DNA from: Isoetes taiwanensis
Taxonomy: Eukaryota > Streptophyta > Lycopodiopsida > Isoetales > Isoetaceae
Length of the DNA: 64,000 bases
Direction: 5' to 3'
Assembly: GCA_021234155.1 (NCBI GenBank)
Contig: JAJEKV010000040.1
Location: forward strand, 188,001-252,000
The notes under the pieces are model-generated. The model searched no databases, had not been told where the DNA came from, and saw nothing but the letters and a program-made list of their open reading frames with translations. Each line of letters starts with the position of its first letter. Position 1 is the first letter of the stretch. This document shows, piece by piece, positions 1-11,274 of the stretch. Position numbers and translations under genes: made by a program.

Positions 1-1267
1 TTCTTACAAAGAGAACAAGTCAACTTTGGACGGACTTGAAGTTTCCCCTAATCATATTGGTATTACTAAGAAGAGGATTATGTAGCACAATCCAAGAGAA
101 AGCTTTGATCTTAGGGCAGGAGAATGATTTTCAGCTAGAGCACAAAGTTTTTTTTTTTTAAATGAAGAGAGGTCCTGCAAAGAAACATGTTTGGACCCTT
201 TAGCAGAAGACAAGCATGGTAAATTTTGGAAACCCTATAGCTCCTCTTCACTTTGAAGAACCAGGTTGAGAGGGGAATAACTCTCTCCGCCCAATCCTTA
301 TCAAGGTGAGAAGAGTAGGTCTCGACCACATGCTTATGAATAGATCGGTGAGTAGAACTCCCTCCCAGCCTCTTCTTTACATCTCTCCAAGGGAGCCATT
401 GGTCGTTATCATCATTGACACATATATTAGCATTATGCCACTTCTTGTAATAGGTGGAGTGACAAACAGCCATAGAAATGGAAGAGGAAGGGGCCATAAT
501 AGGGGAACAAAAAATGGAAGTGTCTTAAAATAATTAGTCATCTTGTCATGTTGAAACTTTGGGGCCACTAGCTTCCAGGCTTTAAAGAGGTTTCTCATGA
601 GAGGAGAGGTGTTGGCAACACAATCAAAATCATAGAAAGCAGAATCTGGCTGTTGTTGCTTCATATGGTGGAACTGCCTAATGGTCAGCTGATAAAGTCC
701 ATAACTGGAGATTGAAAACCTGAAATGGCTTTCCACACGTTCTTTGCTCCCAATATTTGGGCTTCCAGATAGAGAGAATTACACCCTAGGCCCCTCCCTA
801 CCTACTATGAGCCAATTCTTCCCATAAGACCAAACGCGTTCCCTGTCAGATGTACTCTCTGATACGCTGCTCAATTTTGTTGTATGTGGCCTTATCTGCA
901 ATCAAAGCAGAGGAGAAGTAAACATGACTACTGGCTAAAACAAAATTAGAATAAAGGTTCTACCAGCCAGAGACAAGGAACCTTTGAGAAGAAGACGCTT
1001 TTTCCGTATCATATTAATCAAAGGTTGCCAGCAACTTTAAGAGATATATGTACAGCAAGGGAGAGCCTAAGAAGGGTCAAAAAGTGGCCATTAGGAACAT
1101 ACTTAATTCCATGTGTATCTAAATCAGGATACGAAGCATCAGTGAGAATAGAGCACTTAGGAAAAGTTAGGTTGAATCCCAGAGGCCATGCCAAGCTTAT
1201 GAATGCAGTCCATAAAGTTGGGGAAATTGCTATTATCAGCCTTGATCATGACAAAGGTGTCATTAAC
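1..1267 (-). mobile_element. LINE (non-LTR retrotransposon) fragment A, 3' part
   Basis: Minus-strand translation gives pieces typical of the region after the LINE reverse transcriptase palm: around 1150-1267 a VNDTFVMIKADNS stretch (the catalytic YxDD-type motif, here degenerate), then SGIQPNFS, then downstream peptides such as FKAWKLVAPKFQH. Stops and frameshifts break it throughout, so it is a dead copy. Bases 424-1267 are a near-identical direct duplicate of 4671-5508 in LINE fragment B. The fragment starts abruptly at 1267, where unrelated DNA begins, and runs out of the window at base 1. The family call rests on motif recognition only. Confidence 0.7.
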
Positions 1268-2379
1268 GGGTGAAAGCATGTTGTAGTGGAACACCCTGGG
1301 TGTCCCCCCTGTCCCCCCTAAAAATGTGGTGGGAGATATCAAATTTGTGGTGCGATTTTAAATTTGGCGCCTAGTGCATGTACCGCCTCGGATTCAATCA
1401 TTTCTTGAACGCAACAACCCAATTCCTACGCCACCCCGCCCCATTCCAATTTCCCGCCCACCCATCCCATTCCAATCTCCCTTTTAACCGATTTCTAAAC
1501 CCATCGACCCACCGGGCGCTTTCTTTCCCTAAGCACACGCTATGTTATGCTTTAATCCAGGTTTTGTGGATCAATCCGGTTCATACCTTCAATCATTTAA
1601 TTTGGAAGCAAATGGCCTAAAATCTCAAAACCGAGCACGTGTAAGAGAAAGAGAACTCCGTAACAAGAACGGATCATAAAAGACGCCAAAGGAAAAGACA
1701 AAGGGAAGCTAAAGAAGAATTAGCAAAAATTGCATCAAATAGGGAGGATCCACGTAACGGCCTCCTACTAGGCGCCGGATGGTATTAAAATTGTTATCTT
1801 CATTTCATAGCACCACTAAAGGCTTGTCTAACAAAATGATAAGAAAGATGTTTTACTAGATTATCTCCAGGATGACACAATGGATGGACTTGGCTTAAGA
1901 GTCGAAAGATTTGCAAGCCAAGAGCATTGTGGTCAACAACCCCGTGGCTTCCATTCAACTTGTGAAGAAGTCTAACACAAATTTGAATGCTTTAGCGCCT
2001 AAGAGTAGTTGCCTTGCTATGGGCCGTGAAGAGGAAGCATTAATACCGAAAAGTGCTAATCCCGCCGCTCTGGTTTTGGTAAACCTACTGGTGTTCATCC
2101 TAGGAATCTTACCAAAGCAAAATTGAAGAGGGAAGAGATAGATTGCAAAGGGGGGGAAATGGGTTTTGTACAAAAGAGTTAGAAGAGCGATGCAATTCCC
2201 AATTCCCATTATAGAACTTGTGAAAAGAATTTTGGACCGAAAACAAGAGGGTCTCTCCAAATGCAAAGGATGTTAAGTTCTAAGATTGGAACTAAATGTA
2301 AGAGAGGATCATGCCACTCACTATCCGGGAAGAATCATGTGTTATTTCATTTCTTCATCTTCACCCACATTTTTTATGT

Positions 2380-2920
2380 TAATGTGGTATGTGGTATGTG
2401 GTTAGTGATTGCTTGTGATATGGTTGCCGCGGGTGAGGCACGTGGTGTGAAATAAATGTCGGCCAATATATGCTTTGTGGTGCCTAGTGTGGTGAATAAC
2501 ATGGTGTAAAAATACATGCCGTAATATATGCTATGTGGTGCCTAGTGTGGTGAATAACATGGTGTAAAATAAATGCCGTGAATATATGCTATGTGGTCCC
2601 TAGTGGTGAATAACATGGTGTGGTGCCTAGTGTGGTGCCCAGTGTGGTGCCGTTGTGGTGCCTAGTGTGGTGAAAAATATGGTGTAAAAATGATATTCTA
2701 TGTGGTGCCTAGTGTGGTGAATAACGAGGTGTAAGATGAATGTCCCAGAATATATGCTATGTGGTGCCTAGTGTGGTGAAAAAATATGGTGTACAATAAA
2801 TTATGTAATATATGCTTTTGTGGTGCCCAGTGTGGTGAATAAGGAGGTGTAAGATGAATGTCCCAGAATATATGCTATGTGGTGCCTAGTGTGGTGGAAA
2901 ATGTAGTGTGCAATAAATAT
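2380..2920. repeat. Minisatellite built on GTGGTGCCTAGTGTGGTGAA
   Basis: The phrase GTGGTGCCTAGTGTGGTGAA recurs about every 60-85 bp, each time preceded by an 'atatatgctat' segment and followed by 'taacatggtgtaaaa' or 'taacgaggtgtaagatgaatg'. About seven imperfect units are visible. A shorter GTGGTGCC register around 2610-2660 suggests replication slippage inside a unit. No coding potential. Confidence 0.85.
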
Positions 2921-4066
2921 GTCGATCACCTTTGTTATCTTCCTTGCATTTTGCAATTGTTCAAAGAAATTCAAGACGAACATCCTAGTGTTATGATCAA
3001 ACGAGGATGTTTGAAAAGTGAAACCATGGTTTGTTGTAAAATTAAAGGACTTCAATAGTTGCTGCCTGATATACCATGTTAGAATGCGATGCTAATAGAT
3101 GGCTTCAATAGTATGAGAACTAAGCACCCAAAAAGCTGCAAATGCACTTGTCGGGCCTTTGCGTGTCGCATACATATATGGTGAATGTATGCCTCAATAC
3201 AAAATAAGTAGCACAAGAAGTCCGCGGGCGGTGGAATTTTATGTGAGAAAACTAGCTTCCAACCTTACCATAAGAGGGAATGCATTCCGGTGAGTGTAAA
3301 GAGTGTGGGATTAAGAAGTTCCCTATCGGGCCCACATGAACAATCTAGTGATAGTGGCATGGTGAAGTGGGAATATTTGTAGACTATGAAAAATCAGATT
3401 CGTGAGATGGCGCAAGAAGTCTAAGCCTGCTCACCAACACAATGAAACCGCAAGTCTTCCATCGGTGAACAAAATGTTGGAGAAGCTTCCAAATTTTCTT
3501 TACACAACTTCGTGATATATGGCAAAGTGGTGCCAAGACAAAGAACTCCTTGATAACTTGCCCGAGATGCTTACCTATCCGTGGTTGACTTCGCAGAGAA
3601 TTATACTTTTTAAGGAGCAGTAATGAAGTTCAAAGCCCATGCGTTGGGTCAACAACCGTGATAACTATATTTGTTCAAATAACCCATCGTTGGATCCACG
3701 CATTTGCACACCATTGAGAAGGAAACACACTACTATGTGTCTGATGATAGGGAACTCCTAATACACTTTTGTTCAACATTGTTTTATGAAACATTTTGAG
3801 TACTTAAATGTAAAGGCAATGTCCCCAAACAAAGACTATGTATTTTCGTGATGAAAGCCGCATCACAATTCAAAGCGGCTTGAGATCATTTTATTTTGTT
3901 GGAAGGTACGCTTGTGATACGAGGTCAACATGATGTGGAACTTCTTTGATCAAACCATGGAAAAGGTGAACATGATGGGAAGGCGTTAATTGAAAAGATG
4001 GATAATGAGGTTCATGCCTTAAACATCCCGACATTAAACTAGATAATGCCCATGATGTGGTGAAAA

Positions 4067-4378
4067 TTGCAGAGAAACAATTTCAATGTGGTACATCCGA
4101 AAGTGGACTCCAAAATGGAAGAAAAGTTCTGGAGATACTTCCGGGAAATAAAACCCGAGGATATCAACAGAAAAGGCTTGGGGTGCAAGAGACAATTCCG
4201 TAAACCAGCAAATTCATTCACCCATGGATTCAAAGACAGAAATCCAAACACGCCTACATACCGTAAAAGCTATCATGTTTTTGCAAAAGAATTGTTTGAT
4301 GGAAAATGGGACATGTGTGAGAACGGATTGTATGTAGATGAATGGGACCTTGTAGTCGTTGAACCATTACCAACTTAA
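4067..4378 (+). CDS. Hypothetical 103-aa ORF, probably a remnant of a transposon gene
   Basis: An open frame of 103 codons inside the 3.4-kb insertion. The product is basic and hydrophilic in the middle (KGLGCKRQFRKPANS) and ends with an acidic/aromatic stretch (ENGLYVDEWDLVVVEPLPT). No signal peptide, membrane segment or familiar motif is visible. Upstream sequence in the same orientation has many stops, so this may be the last surviving exon of a longer gene. I do not recognise the family and the reading frame may be chance. Confidence 0.3.
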   Translation: MQRNNFNVVHPKVDSKMEEKFWRYFREIKPEDINRKGLGCKRQFRKPANSFTHGFKDRNPNTPTYRKSYHVFAKELFDGKWDMCENGLYVDEWDLVVVEPLPT

Positions 4379-4499
4379 TAACCGATGTTGTATCAATAAA
4401 CTAACAAGAAAACCATGCTAGAAACCATTATCAACTTAATAACCGATGTTGTATCAATAAACTAACAAGAAAACCATGCTAGAAACCATTATCAATTTA
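4363..4499. repeat. 61-bp tandem duplication
   Basis: The segment starting 'accgatgttgtatcaataaa' occurs at 4381 and again at 4442 with almost no differences (period 61 bp), directly after the stop codon of the anonymous ORF. Confidence 0.85.
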
Positions 4500-4670
4500 A
4501 ATAAACCATGTTGCAACAAAAACTAGCATGAAAAACCACATCCTGCTTATAAAAACCACTATAATATGTGGTTTCTATTAAGATTATTATTTTTTGCGTA
4601 AGTAACCACATGTATAGTGGTTCCTTAGTGGTTAATTATGACAGTTAAATTTTAGCTTGCCTTGTGTAGG

Positions 4671-6558
4671 ATATTAGCATTATGCCATTTCTTGTAATAG
4701 GTGGAGTGACAAACAGCCATAGAAATGGAAGAGGAAGGGGCCATAATAGGGGAACAAAAAATGGAAGTGTCTTAAAATAATTAGTCATCTTGTCATGTTG
4801 AAACTTTGGGGCCACTAGCTTCCAGGCTTTAAAGAGGTTTCTCATGAGCGGAGAGGTGTTGGCAACACAATCAAAATCATAGAAAGCGAATCCGGCCGTT
4901 GTTGCTTCATATGATGGAACTGCCTAATGGTCAGCCGATAAAGTCCATAACCGAGATTGAAAACCGGGAAATGGCTTTCCACACGTTCTTTGCTCCCAAT
5001 ATTTGGGCTTCCAGATAGAGAGAATTACACCCTAGCCCCTCCCTACCTACTATGAGCCAATTCTTCCCATAAGACCAAACGCTCCCCCGGCCGATATACC
5101 GATACGCTGCTCAATTTTGTTGTATGTGGCCTTATCTGCAATCAAGGCAGAGGAGAAGTAAACATGACTACTGGCTAAAACAGAATTAGGAATAAGGGTT
5201 CTACTAGCCAGAGACAAGGAACCTTTGAGAAGAAGACGCTTTTTCCGTATCATATTAATCAAAGGTTGCCAGCAACTTTAAGAGATATATGTACATCAAG
5301 GGAGAGCCTAAGAAGGGTCAAAAAGTGGCCATTATGAACATACTTAATTCCATGTGTATCTAAATCAGGATACGAAGCATCAGTGAGAATAGAGCACTTA
5401 GGAAAAGTTAAGTTGAATCCCAGAGGCCATGCCAAGCTTATGAATGCAGTCCATAAAGTTGGGGAAACTGCTATTATCAGCCTTGATCATGACAAAGGTG
5501 TCATTAACATATTCGAGAATAAAAAGCTGCTTATTGGAATCAGGCATATAGAGACCTTGAAGAAGCCCTTTAGTTTGATAACAAAGGTTACAGGGCAATT
5601 TTCAACATCTCGAGCTCTCTAGTCTTCAGGCAGATGAAAATTTTATTTATGCTTAATGACTAAATAGTTTATAATATACTTCTATTGAATTGTGGCTTTA
5701 TGATCATTTTTCTTTGTGTACTTATTTTCCATAATTAATGACTAAAAAGCTTCACTTTTTCAAAAAAAAAGTTTGATAACAAAGCACCATTTTGGTGAGG
5801 ATTTCTGCAGCAGTAATGAAGATTTAAGGGGCGAGGAGACATCCCTGCCTCACCCCCCTTTTGATAGGGAAACAAATCACTCGGAGAACCATTAATGAGG
5901 ATACATGAAGTGGCATTTGGATTGAGACCCATAATGAGCTTAATAAGGCGAGGATGAATGCCGATATGAGCTAAAGATCTCTCCAAGAAGGACCAAGAGA
6001 TGCAGTCATAAGCATGCTTAAAATCAAGTTTAAGAAGAAAAGCTTCATTTGCAGCAGTATCATTATCAAGAATGAACCTATTAGGCAGAAAGGTTGATTG
6101 GCAGGCATTATGTTTGTCTTGGAGGTGAACCATTATTTTGCCAGAGATAATTTTGGCCACAAGTTTATACATAGTTGTGGTCAAAGAGATAGGTCGCCAT
6201 TCATCAATCTTGATGGGGGCTTCCGCTTTAGGAATTAGAGAGATACCTCCAACATTAAAGATAGGATAAAGATACTGTGCATGCGAAACCCCTTGAACAA
6301 AGTGTACAATATCATCTTTCACAATGGATCAAAATTCCACAAAGAATTCTGGTTGAAACCCATCAATACCTGGGCTGTTACCATGCTTCATCTTTTTAAG
6401 GGTCTCAAAGATTTCAGGCAGGCTAGGGACCTCAGTCCACTCATCTTCCATACTCTCATTAGGGGGGCAATCATATCAAGAACTATCTTCTACATTTGAT
6501 TCTTGGAAAAGCTTTGTATAGAACTTTTGAAAGGCAGAGGCAATACTCTTCTCATCTA
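4671..6558 (-). mobile_element. LINE fragment B with reverse transcriptase domain
   Basis: Read on the minus strand, 6558 to 4671 runs through a LINE ORF2. Near 6555-6480 is LLDEKSIASAFQKFY-like pre-RT sequence. At 6322-5735 is the RT fingers/palm (ISLIPKAEAPIKIDEWRPIS, then FILDND, then LLKLDFKHAYDCISWSFLE). At about 5510-5400 is a palm motif reading EYVNDTFVMIKAD, followed by SGIQLNFSK. At 5262-5050 is the conserved SLSLASRTLIPNSVLASSHVYFSSA segment. Frameshifts separate these blocks and YVNDT replaces the catalytic Y-x-D-D, so it is inactive. Element copy 1 begins at about 6564, inside or at the edge of this LINE. Confidence 0.85.
5735..6322 (-). pseudogene. LINE reverse transcriptase (partial)
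   Basis: The longest intact piece of LINE B, 195 codons. It contains the classic plant LINE RT order: SLIPK, WRPISL, the LDFKHAYD block with the first catalytic Asp, a serine-rich hinge and INGSPSDLFPYQKGGEAG in place of the usual GVRQGCPLSP. The last block is degenerate and the frame is lost after it. The role would have been target-primed reverse transcription of the element RNA. Confidence 0.85.
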
Positions 6559-6779
6559 ACAAGATTGCATATTAAACAGGAGCAAATCGTCGAAATGAGA
6601 GCAGAAGGAATATTCCTTAAAGATTCCTTTTTTTTTTTAAACAAAAAACGGGGGTAAAATGAGGTTATAAAAAAAAGGGTGCATGAAATTGTATTTTGAC
6701 CTCCCCAAATGACTAATTTTTTTATGCAACGGAATTGATTTTTTTTAAATGACACTTTTGGGCAAAAGTATGCTGGTTT

Positions 6780-7652
6780 GGGCAAAAGTATGCTGGTGGA
6801 CGCATGCTTTTAGCACCCCTCCTTCCGCTTTTTTTGGGTGCTGATGGGCGCATTTTTTTTACGCCCTAAGAGGATTCTTCGGTCAAGAATCATTCTTCAC
6901 AGCCGAATTTTCCATCAAATTAGCATCAATTTCTTCAGATTGGAGACTGACTTATGCGCAGAAATGATCCAAACTCCAAATTGGCATGTAAATCTCCAAT
7001 TAGTTGCTCAATCCATCAGATCTTTTCATAAAACTTTTCCAGCAAAGTAGGATTGTCATTTCGACCATATTCAGCCTAAAAGCCCCATCTACTTTAGCTT
7101 ACTTTGTGCTAATTTAAGATATTCTTCACTGTTTTACCAAAACTATTGCAAGATTGGCTTTTCTCTAATTATTCACTCAATATCCCAAATTGGGTTCTGA
7201 AATTTTGCATGTAGGGTCAAATTGCATGGTCGATTATGGAAATCTGAAAAGCCCCATCTGATTTTGCTTAATTCGTGTTGAATTAAAAAATTCTTCACTG
7301 TACCAAAACTGCTGCAGAAATCGTTTTTTCTAATTACTCACATAATATCCCAAATTAGGTCCTGAAATTTTGCATGTAGGATCAATTTACATGGCCGATT
7401 ATGGAAATCTGAAAAGCCCTATTTGATTTAGCTTAGTTTGGGCTGAATTAAGAAATTCTTCATTGTTTTACCAAAACTGATGCAGAAATGGATTTCTCTA
7501 ATTGCTCACTCAATATCCTAGATTAGGCCCTGAAATATTGCATGTGGGATCGAATTGCATGGCCGATTATGAGAAAAACAAAAGTGATGGAAACTGCTAG
7601 GTGCTTGGTGCGGCGTCGCGTTTTTTTATACCCCACCAGCATACTTTTGCCC
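6780..7652. mobile_element. Nested 873-bp non-autonomous DNA transposon with 20-bp perfect TIRs
   Basis: GGGCAAAAGTATGCTGGTGG at 6780-6799 is matched by its exact reverse complement at 7633-7652. A third, direct copy of the first 17 bases lies at 6760-6776 immediately before the left end. Comparison with copy 3 shows this block is absent there: sequence goes from 'tttatgcaac' almost directly to 'tttcttcaagtatgtttt'-like DNA. The flanks are T-rich (TTT/TTTT), so a 3-bp TSD is possible but ambiguous. The interior contains no ORF of note and is largely a 168-bp tandem repeat. PIF/Harbinger is one possible superfamily; this is not proven. Confidence 0.75.
7055..7570. repeat. 168-bp tandem repeat inside the nested TIR element
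   Basis: Three units are visible. The landmark 'ctgaaattttgcatgtagg' occurs at about 7195, 7363 and (as 'ctgaaatattgcatgtggg') 7530, and 'gaaaagcccca/ta' also recurs at the same spacing. No coding potential. Confidence 0.85.
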
Positions 7653-7779
7653 TTTTCCTTGCAAATAGAATTTTCTTCAAGTATGTTTTCAGAGAAAACC
7701 CCTGAAATTGTAGTATTCTCAAAATGTGAAGATAAACTCTTCATATTCACATGCAAAATTTACAGTCTTTTTCTAAGAT

Positions 7780-10700
7780 TCAGTTATGTACAAAAGTGTG
7801 AGAAGTGATGAAGGAGGGATCCAGCACGTCATCATGTTCATTTATGCCATCCTCATCATCTTCATTTCTTTCACTGTCACTCGAGGAAGTGCTTAAATTA
7901 TCTTCCTCATCACTATCAACAGATAGTGAAGCATTGCCACCACCACTCCTTTCTTCATCCTCTTCTTCGTAATTACAAGCCTTTTTAAGCAAATTGATAG
8001 TCCTCTGATGTAGACGATTGTCAGATTTCAATTTGAAATCATAGCACAATATAGTCACGTCACTTAGGTTCAGCTCATTCCTACAACCCACTTTCTTGGA
8101 CTTTCTTCCTTTTCCTTGACTTCTCATTTCTAACTCATACCTACCTTCAAAACTATTTTCTGAGCATGTTGCAAGCCAAATTAATCTTGCGTTTAGTGAC
8201 TAAGCCTTCCTCCTTGATTGTATCAAGTACTTTTGCTATCCAAAAAGGTCGACCTTTGTCATCCTCCTCAGTTGGAAGAGCAATCAGCATACCTTTGGCA
8301 ATTTCTGTGATATTACCTTGAGGCTCATTCCTGCGTCTTCGTACGAGGTACATGACTCGGTCCTCGTCTTCCTCTAGTGCAGGTGCTATTGTAGCATTGC
8401 TTGCTGGGGTTGATAGACGGTGTTAGGCCATTGAAATGGTTCTCGCAACTGTCTTAGAGCTAGGTTTTACATAACAATTTTCTGTTCAAGAAAGAAATTT
8501 CTCCACCACATCTGATCTTCTTCTAAGAAGTACTTAAAGCCTGAGGAAATTCCATTTTCAATGGCTTTTAAGGATGTCACTGGGTATTTTTCTTCTACTT
8601 GGACTCCTTAGAATTTTTTAGAGGAAGTTGCTCAGCAGGTTCTATGAAGCAAGTGTCTGGAATAGATTTAAGGAAACACAATTCCTCTGGTGGACTCCAG
8701 TCCTTAGTTGTGGTGTACTTCTTCCCCTGTAAGAAGCTTTGTCCATCCTTCAAGTAGAACTTGATATGATGTCAGATGAAATCATTCAACTTGTTCACAA
8801 CTTGTTCTCTATTTGGACATTGAGAGAAACCAAACTCTCTGAAGTCAGCAGTCTCTTTAAGAAGCTCAACTACTGGAATGGGAGTGTAAAAATCTTCAAT
8901 AATTCGAATTAAAGTAGGAAGACAAAAAGCCTTCTTTCGTCTAAGGCGCACGAAAAATCTGCTGAACATTTGGTCAATTTGATCATGGGTGTGGCCTACA
9001 AGTAAAAATTCGAGCTTTACTAAAGATCCCTAGCTCCACTAACATGGAAGAGTAAGCAAAGAGTGTTTAATTCTTGTTCTCCCTTGTAGTATTGTCAAGT
9101 TGTAGGTACTGGTGGTAATTGCTCGTGCTCGCATAGGACCTTGTTAAGAATTGTAATTGTGAGGTTCGAGTCACCGTACAAGTTTGGATACATCAAATAC
9201 TTTGCACTTTAGACTTCCTTTGAAGACCATAGCTCCTACAAGGTGGAGCTTAACAAAACATTCCTCTGGCACATCTTTAGGAATATTTAACAAATGGGGT
9301 AGAGTAGTTTTTTTATTTATCCATTCCATCAATTACAACAGACATATATTGCAGTGGACGTTCGGGAGCTTTTTTTCGGTGCTTGGCAACCTTTGTTCTC
9401 TCTGCTGCTTGTTCACAATATCTGGCAAGGTTCTGTTGCACATTACCTGTTGAAGAAATCAGGTCAAAATATTTCTTTAAACAAGTGAGAGAGAAGAGAA
9501 CTTGAGCTTACTTCTTTCGACCCTGTCTTTGCAGTTTCTCATTGACTCTTTAATTCCGCACACTTTGAGCAAACAGACATTCTATGTCTCCTGGAAATTT
9601 TCACAAGACCGAATTCACTTTTCCACAGTCTAGTGAAGTGTGAGTAAGACATGTGCTGAAACTGAATGCAAGTCTCTTTGTATTCATTGAAGACATCTTT
9701 TTTTGTGATGTTGTCTGTCAAATGATACATGTTGCTGTTAGACAATTTCTCACATGTTTCTCTAAAATGTTACTCCATCCATGACACAACAGCAAGGGTA
9801 TGCATTGTTACAACTCTTCTTGGTCCAACAATGATCATCAATTGCTGGGTTTTTATCCAGTCTTCTGTGTATTCGAGACATTCTGGTGGACCCTAAACGG
9901 TGGACAACCATAAAGCATTTTTGGCAGACTTGTTCACGGTTAATATAGTGCAAGAAGATGTTGCAGTCTGGTCTTACATGATAAGACAAGTAGGCATTCT
10001 GGTCTGCCAATGTCATTGAACTGTAGTTGTCTCTAACTGCTCGTAATTTAGACATGTTAAATTTGTTGATGCAACCCAATGAGCAGTATTTAGTTCTTAG
10101 AAGTCTCCTCATTTTGTGTTCGTCCATAAGATTTCTTCTTCTTATAGAGGAGCATGCTCTCGAACTAAAATCCACCTTGGATTTCTTGGAGGACTGGCTG
10201 GAGAATGTGTAATCTTGTTGCATCTCGTTGGTGTTTTTATCTTCTGATGAGAGTTCTACTCTAGGGGTGACCTCCTCTGCCCTTGTGGTATGCTTATAGA
10301 GGAAAATAAACCACGTGAAGCTGTACCCGGATAAGTCGGAGGCACAGTGTTGAATGGAGGAGATGGGCCATAAGATGTTGTGCCAGCAAATGTTGTTGCA
10401 GCTTCCTCACTAGGAGTTCGCTCAAATATGTCCATTACAGCTGACTGAAATCATGCAAACCCATGTGTCACTACGGTCGTGTGAAGAGGAGTAGATGCTG
10501 CGAGGTCATCTTCATTTGTAGTGAAGTCGTGGTGGAAGAAGCAGTGAAGAATCTCACAGTCTTTTGAGCGTCCGTGTTGCAGTCCTTGTTTGTCTAAGTG
10601 AAGAAGGAGAAACTACAAATAGTTGGGGTAGTATGTTCCCAAAACTTGCTGAGATTGAGCCTCTGTAGTTTCGTGGGATGGAACAAAAGGTGGTGGAAGA

Positions 10701-10942
10701 TTGTTACGTACAACTGATAAGGCAATGAAAGGAGGGAGCAGCCTGTTTCTTACTGGACTTGGAGAGGATTGGAAAGGTGGTGGTAGTCTACTAGTTACTG
10801 GAATCGGAGTGTCTTCGAGGAGCAACAAGGATCTCGTCGAGGTAGGAGTCGGAGAAGCATCTACGTCACGTATTCCATCTGAAGTAGAGGTACTAGAGGA
10901 AACAAAAGGTGGTGGAAGTTTGTTCACGATGCGGTTAACCAT
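7780..10942 (-). pseudogene. RNase H-fold (DDE-like) transposase-type gene, copy 1
   Basis: A decayed multi-exon gene, read from right to left. The N-terminal exon starts after a 'tttgcag' acceptor and encodes five [RK/N]LPPPF-type repeats in a Ser/Thr/Pro-rich region (about 10942-10613). Next comes a basic, Cys-rich block (10223-9762) with YCSLGCINKF and VCQKCFMVVHRLG, then SVCSKCAELKSQ (about 9560). The presumed catalytic core follows: VVIDGMD near 9340-9316, LDNTTRENKN near 9099-9067 and VGHTHDQIDQMFSRF near 8999-8955. After that are KGMLIALPTEEDDKGRPFWI (about 8290-8230) and an acidic tail ending HTFVHN (stop near 7780). This D/DN/H-x-H-D layout is found in large uncharacterised transposase-like families of plants and animals. 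In-frame stops and frameshifts interrupt the core. It probably mediated movement of the element. Confidence 0.72.
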
Positions 10943-11274
10943 CTTAAACAACTGCAAAACAATGGGGACATGTAAGTAACTCACTGGACAGTTGTGTAAT
11001 TGCTATTCGGGAATACAAAAAGCTATTCTGGAATATAGTTTGGTGTGATGCATTTGCTAAGTGAGTGCAGAAAACCTATTCTAGAATACACTAGTCTAGC
11101 CTGTCTGGACAAGTTATATTCCACTTTACATAGAAAAAGAGAGCGGACCATTGTCTATCTTTAGAAAGGAAAATTGAGCGCCTCAGTTGCGTATTCTGGT
11201 TTCACAGCTTTAGTCGCCAGACCGAGCGCCTTCTATTCTATTCAGAGTTGCTATAGGGTCACATAGAGAAAATC
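10943..11274. promoter_or_regulatory. Divergent promoter region of copy 1 with palindromic sites
   Basis: About 330 bp separate the first recognisable coding sequence of the transposase-type gene from the ATG of the ParB-type gene. It holds three variants of the element palindrome (11003-11016, 11023-11036 and 11076-11089) and a stretch (about 11178-11232) matching the same position in copy 3 ('gcgcctca..t...gtattc' through 'gtcgccag'). Its position between head-to-head genes implies shared control; no TATA box was assigned with confidence. Confidence 0.55.

Larger units (their letters stand above)
1268..4670. other. 3.4-kb insertion between duplicated LINE segments, origin unknown
   Basis: This block is flanked on both sides by the same 840-bp LINE segment (424-1267 and 4671-5508). 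It starts with GGGTGAAAGCATG, which resembles the terminal repeat of the small element at 54.15 kb, but I found no matching inverted end near 4670. It contains a minisatellite (about 2380-2920), an anonymous 103-codon ORF (4067-4378), a 61-bp tandem duplication (about 4363-4499) and AT-rich DNA with many in-frame stops. No recognisable transposase was seen. It may be a decayed DNA transposon. Confidence 0.45.
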
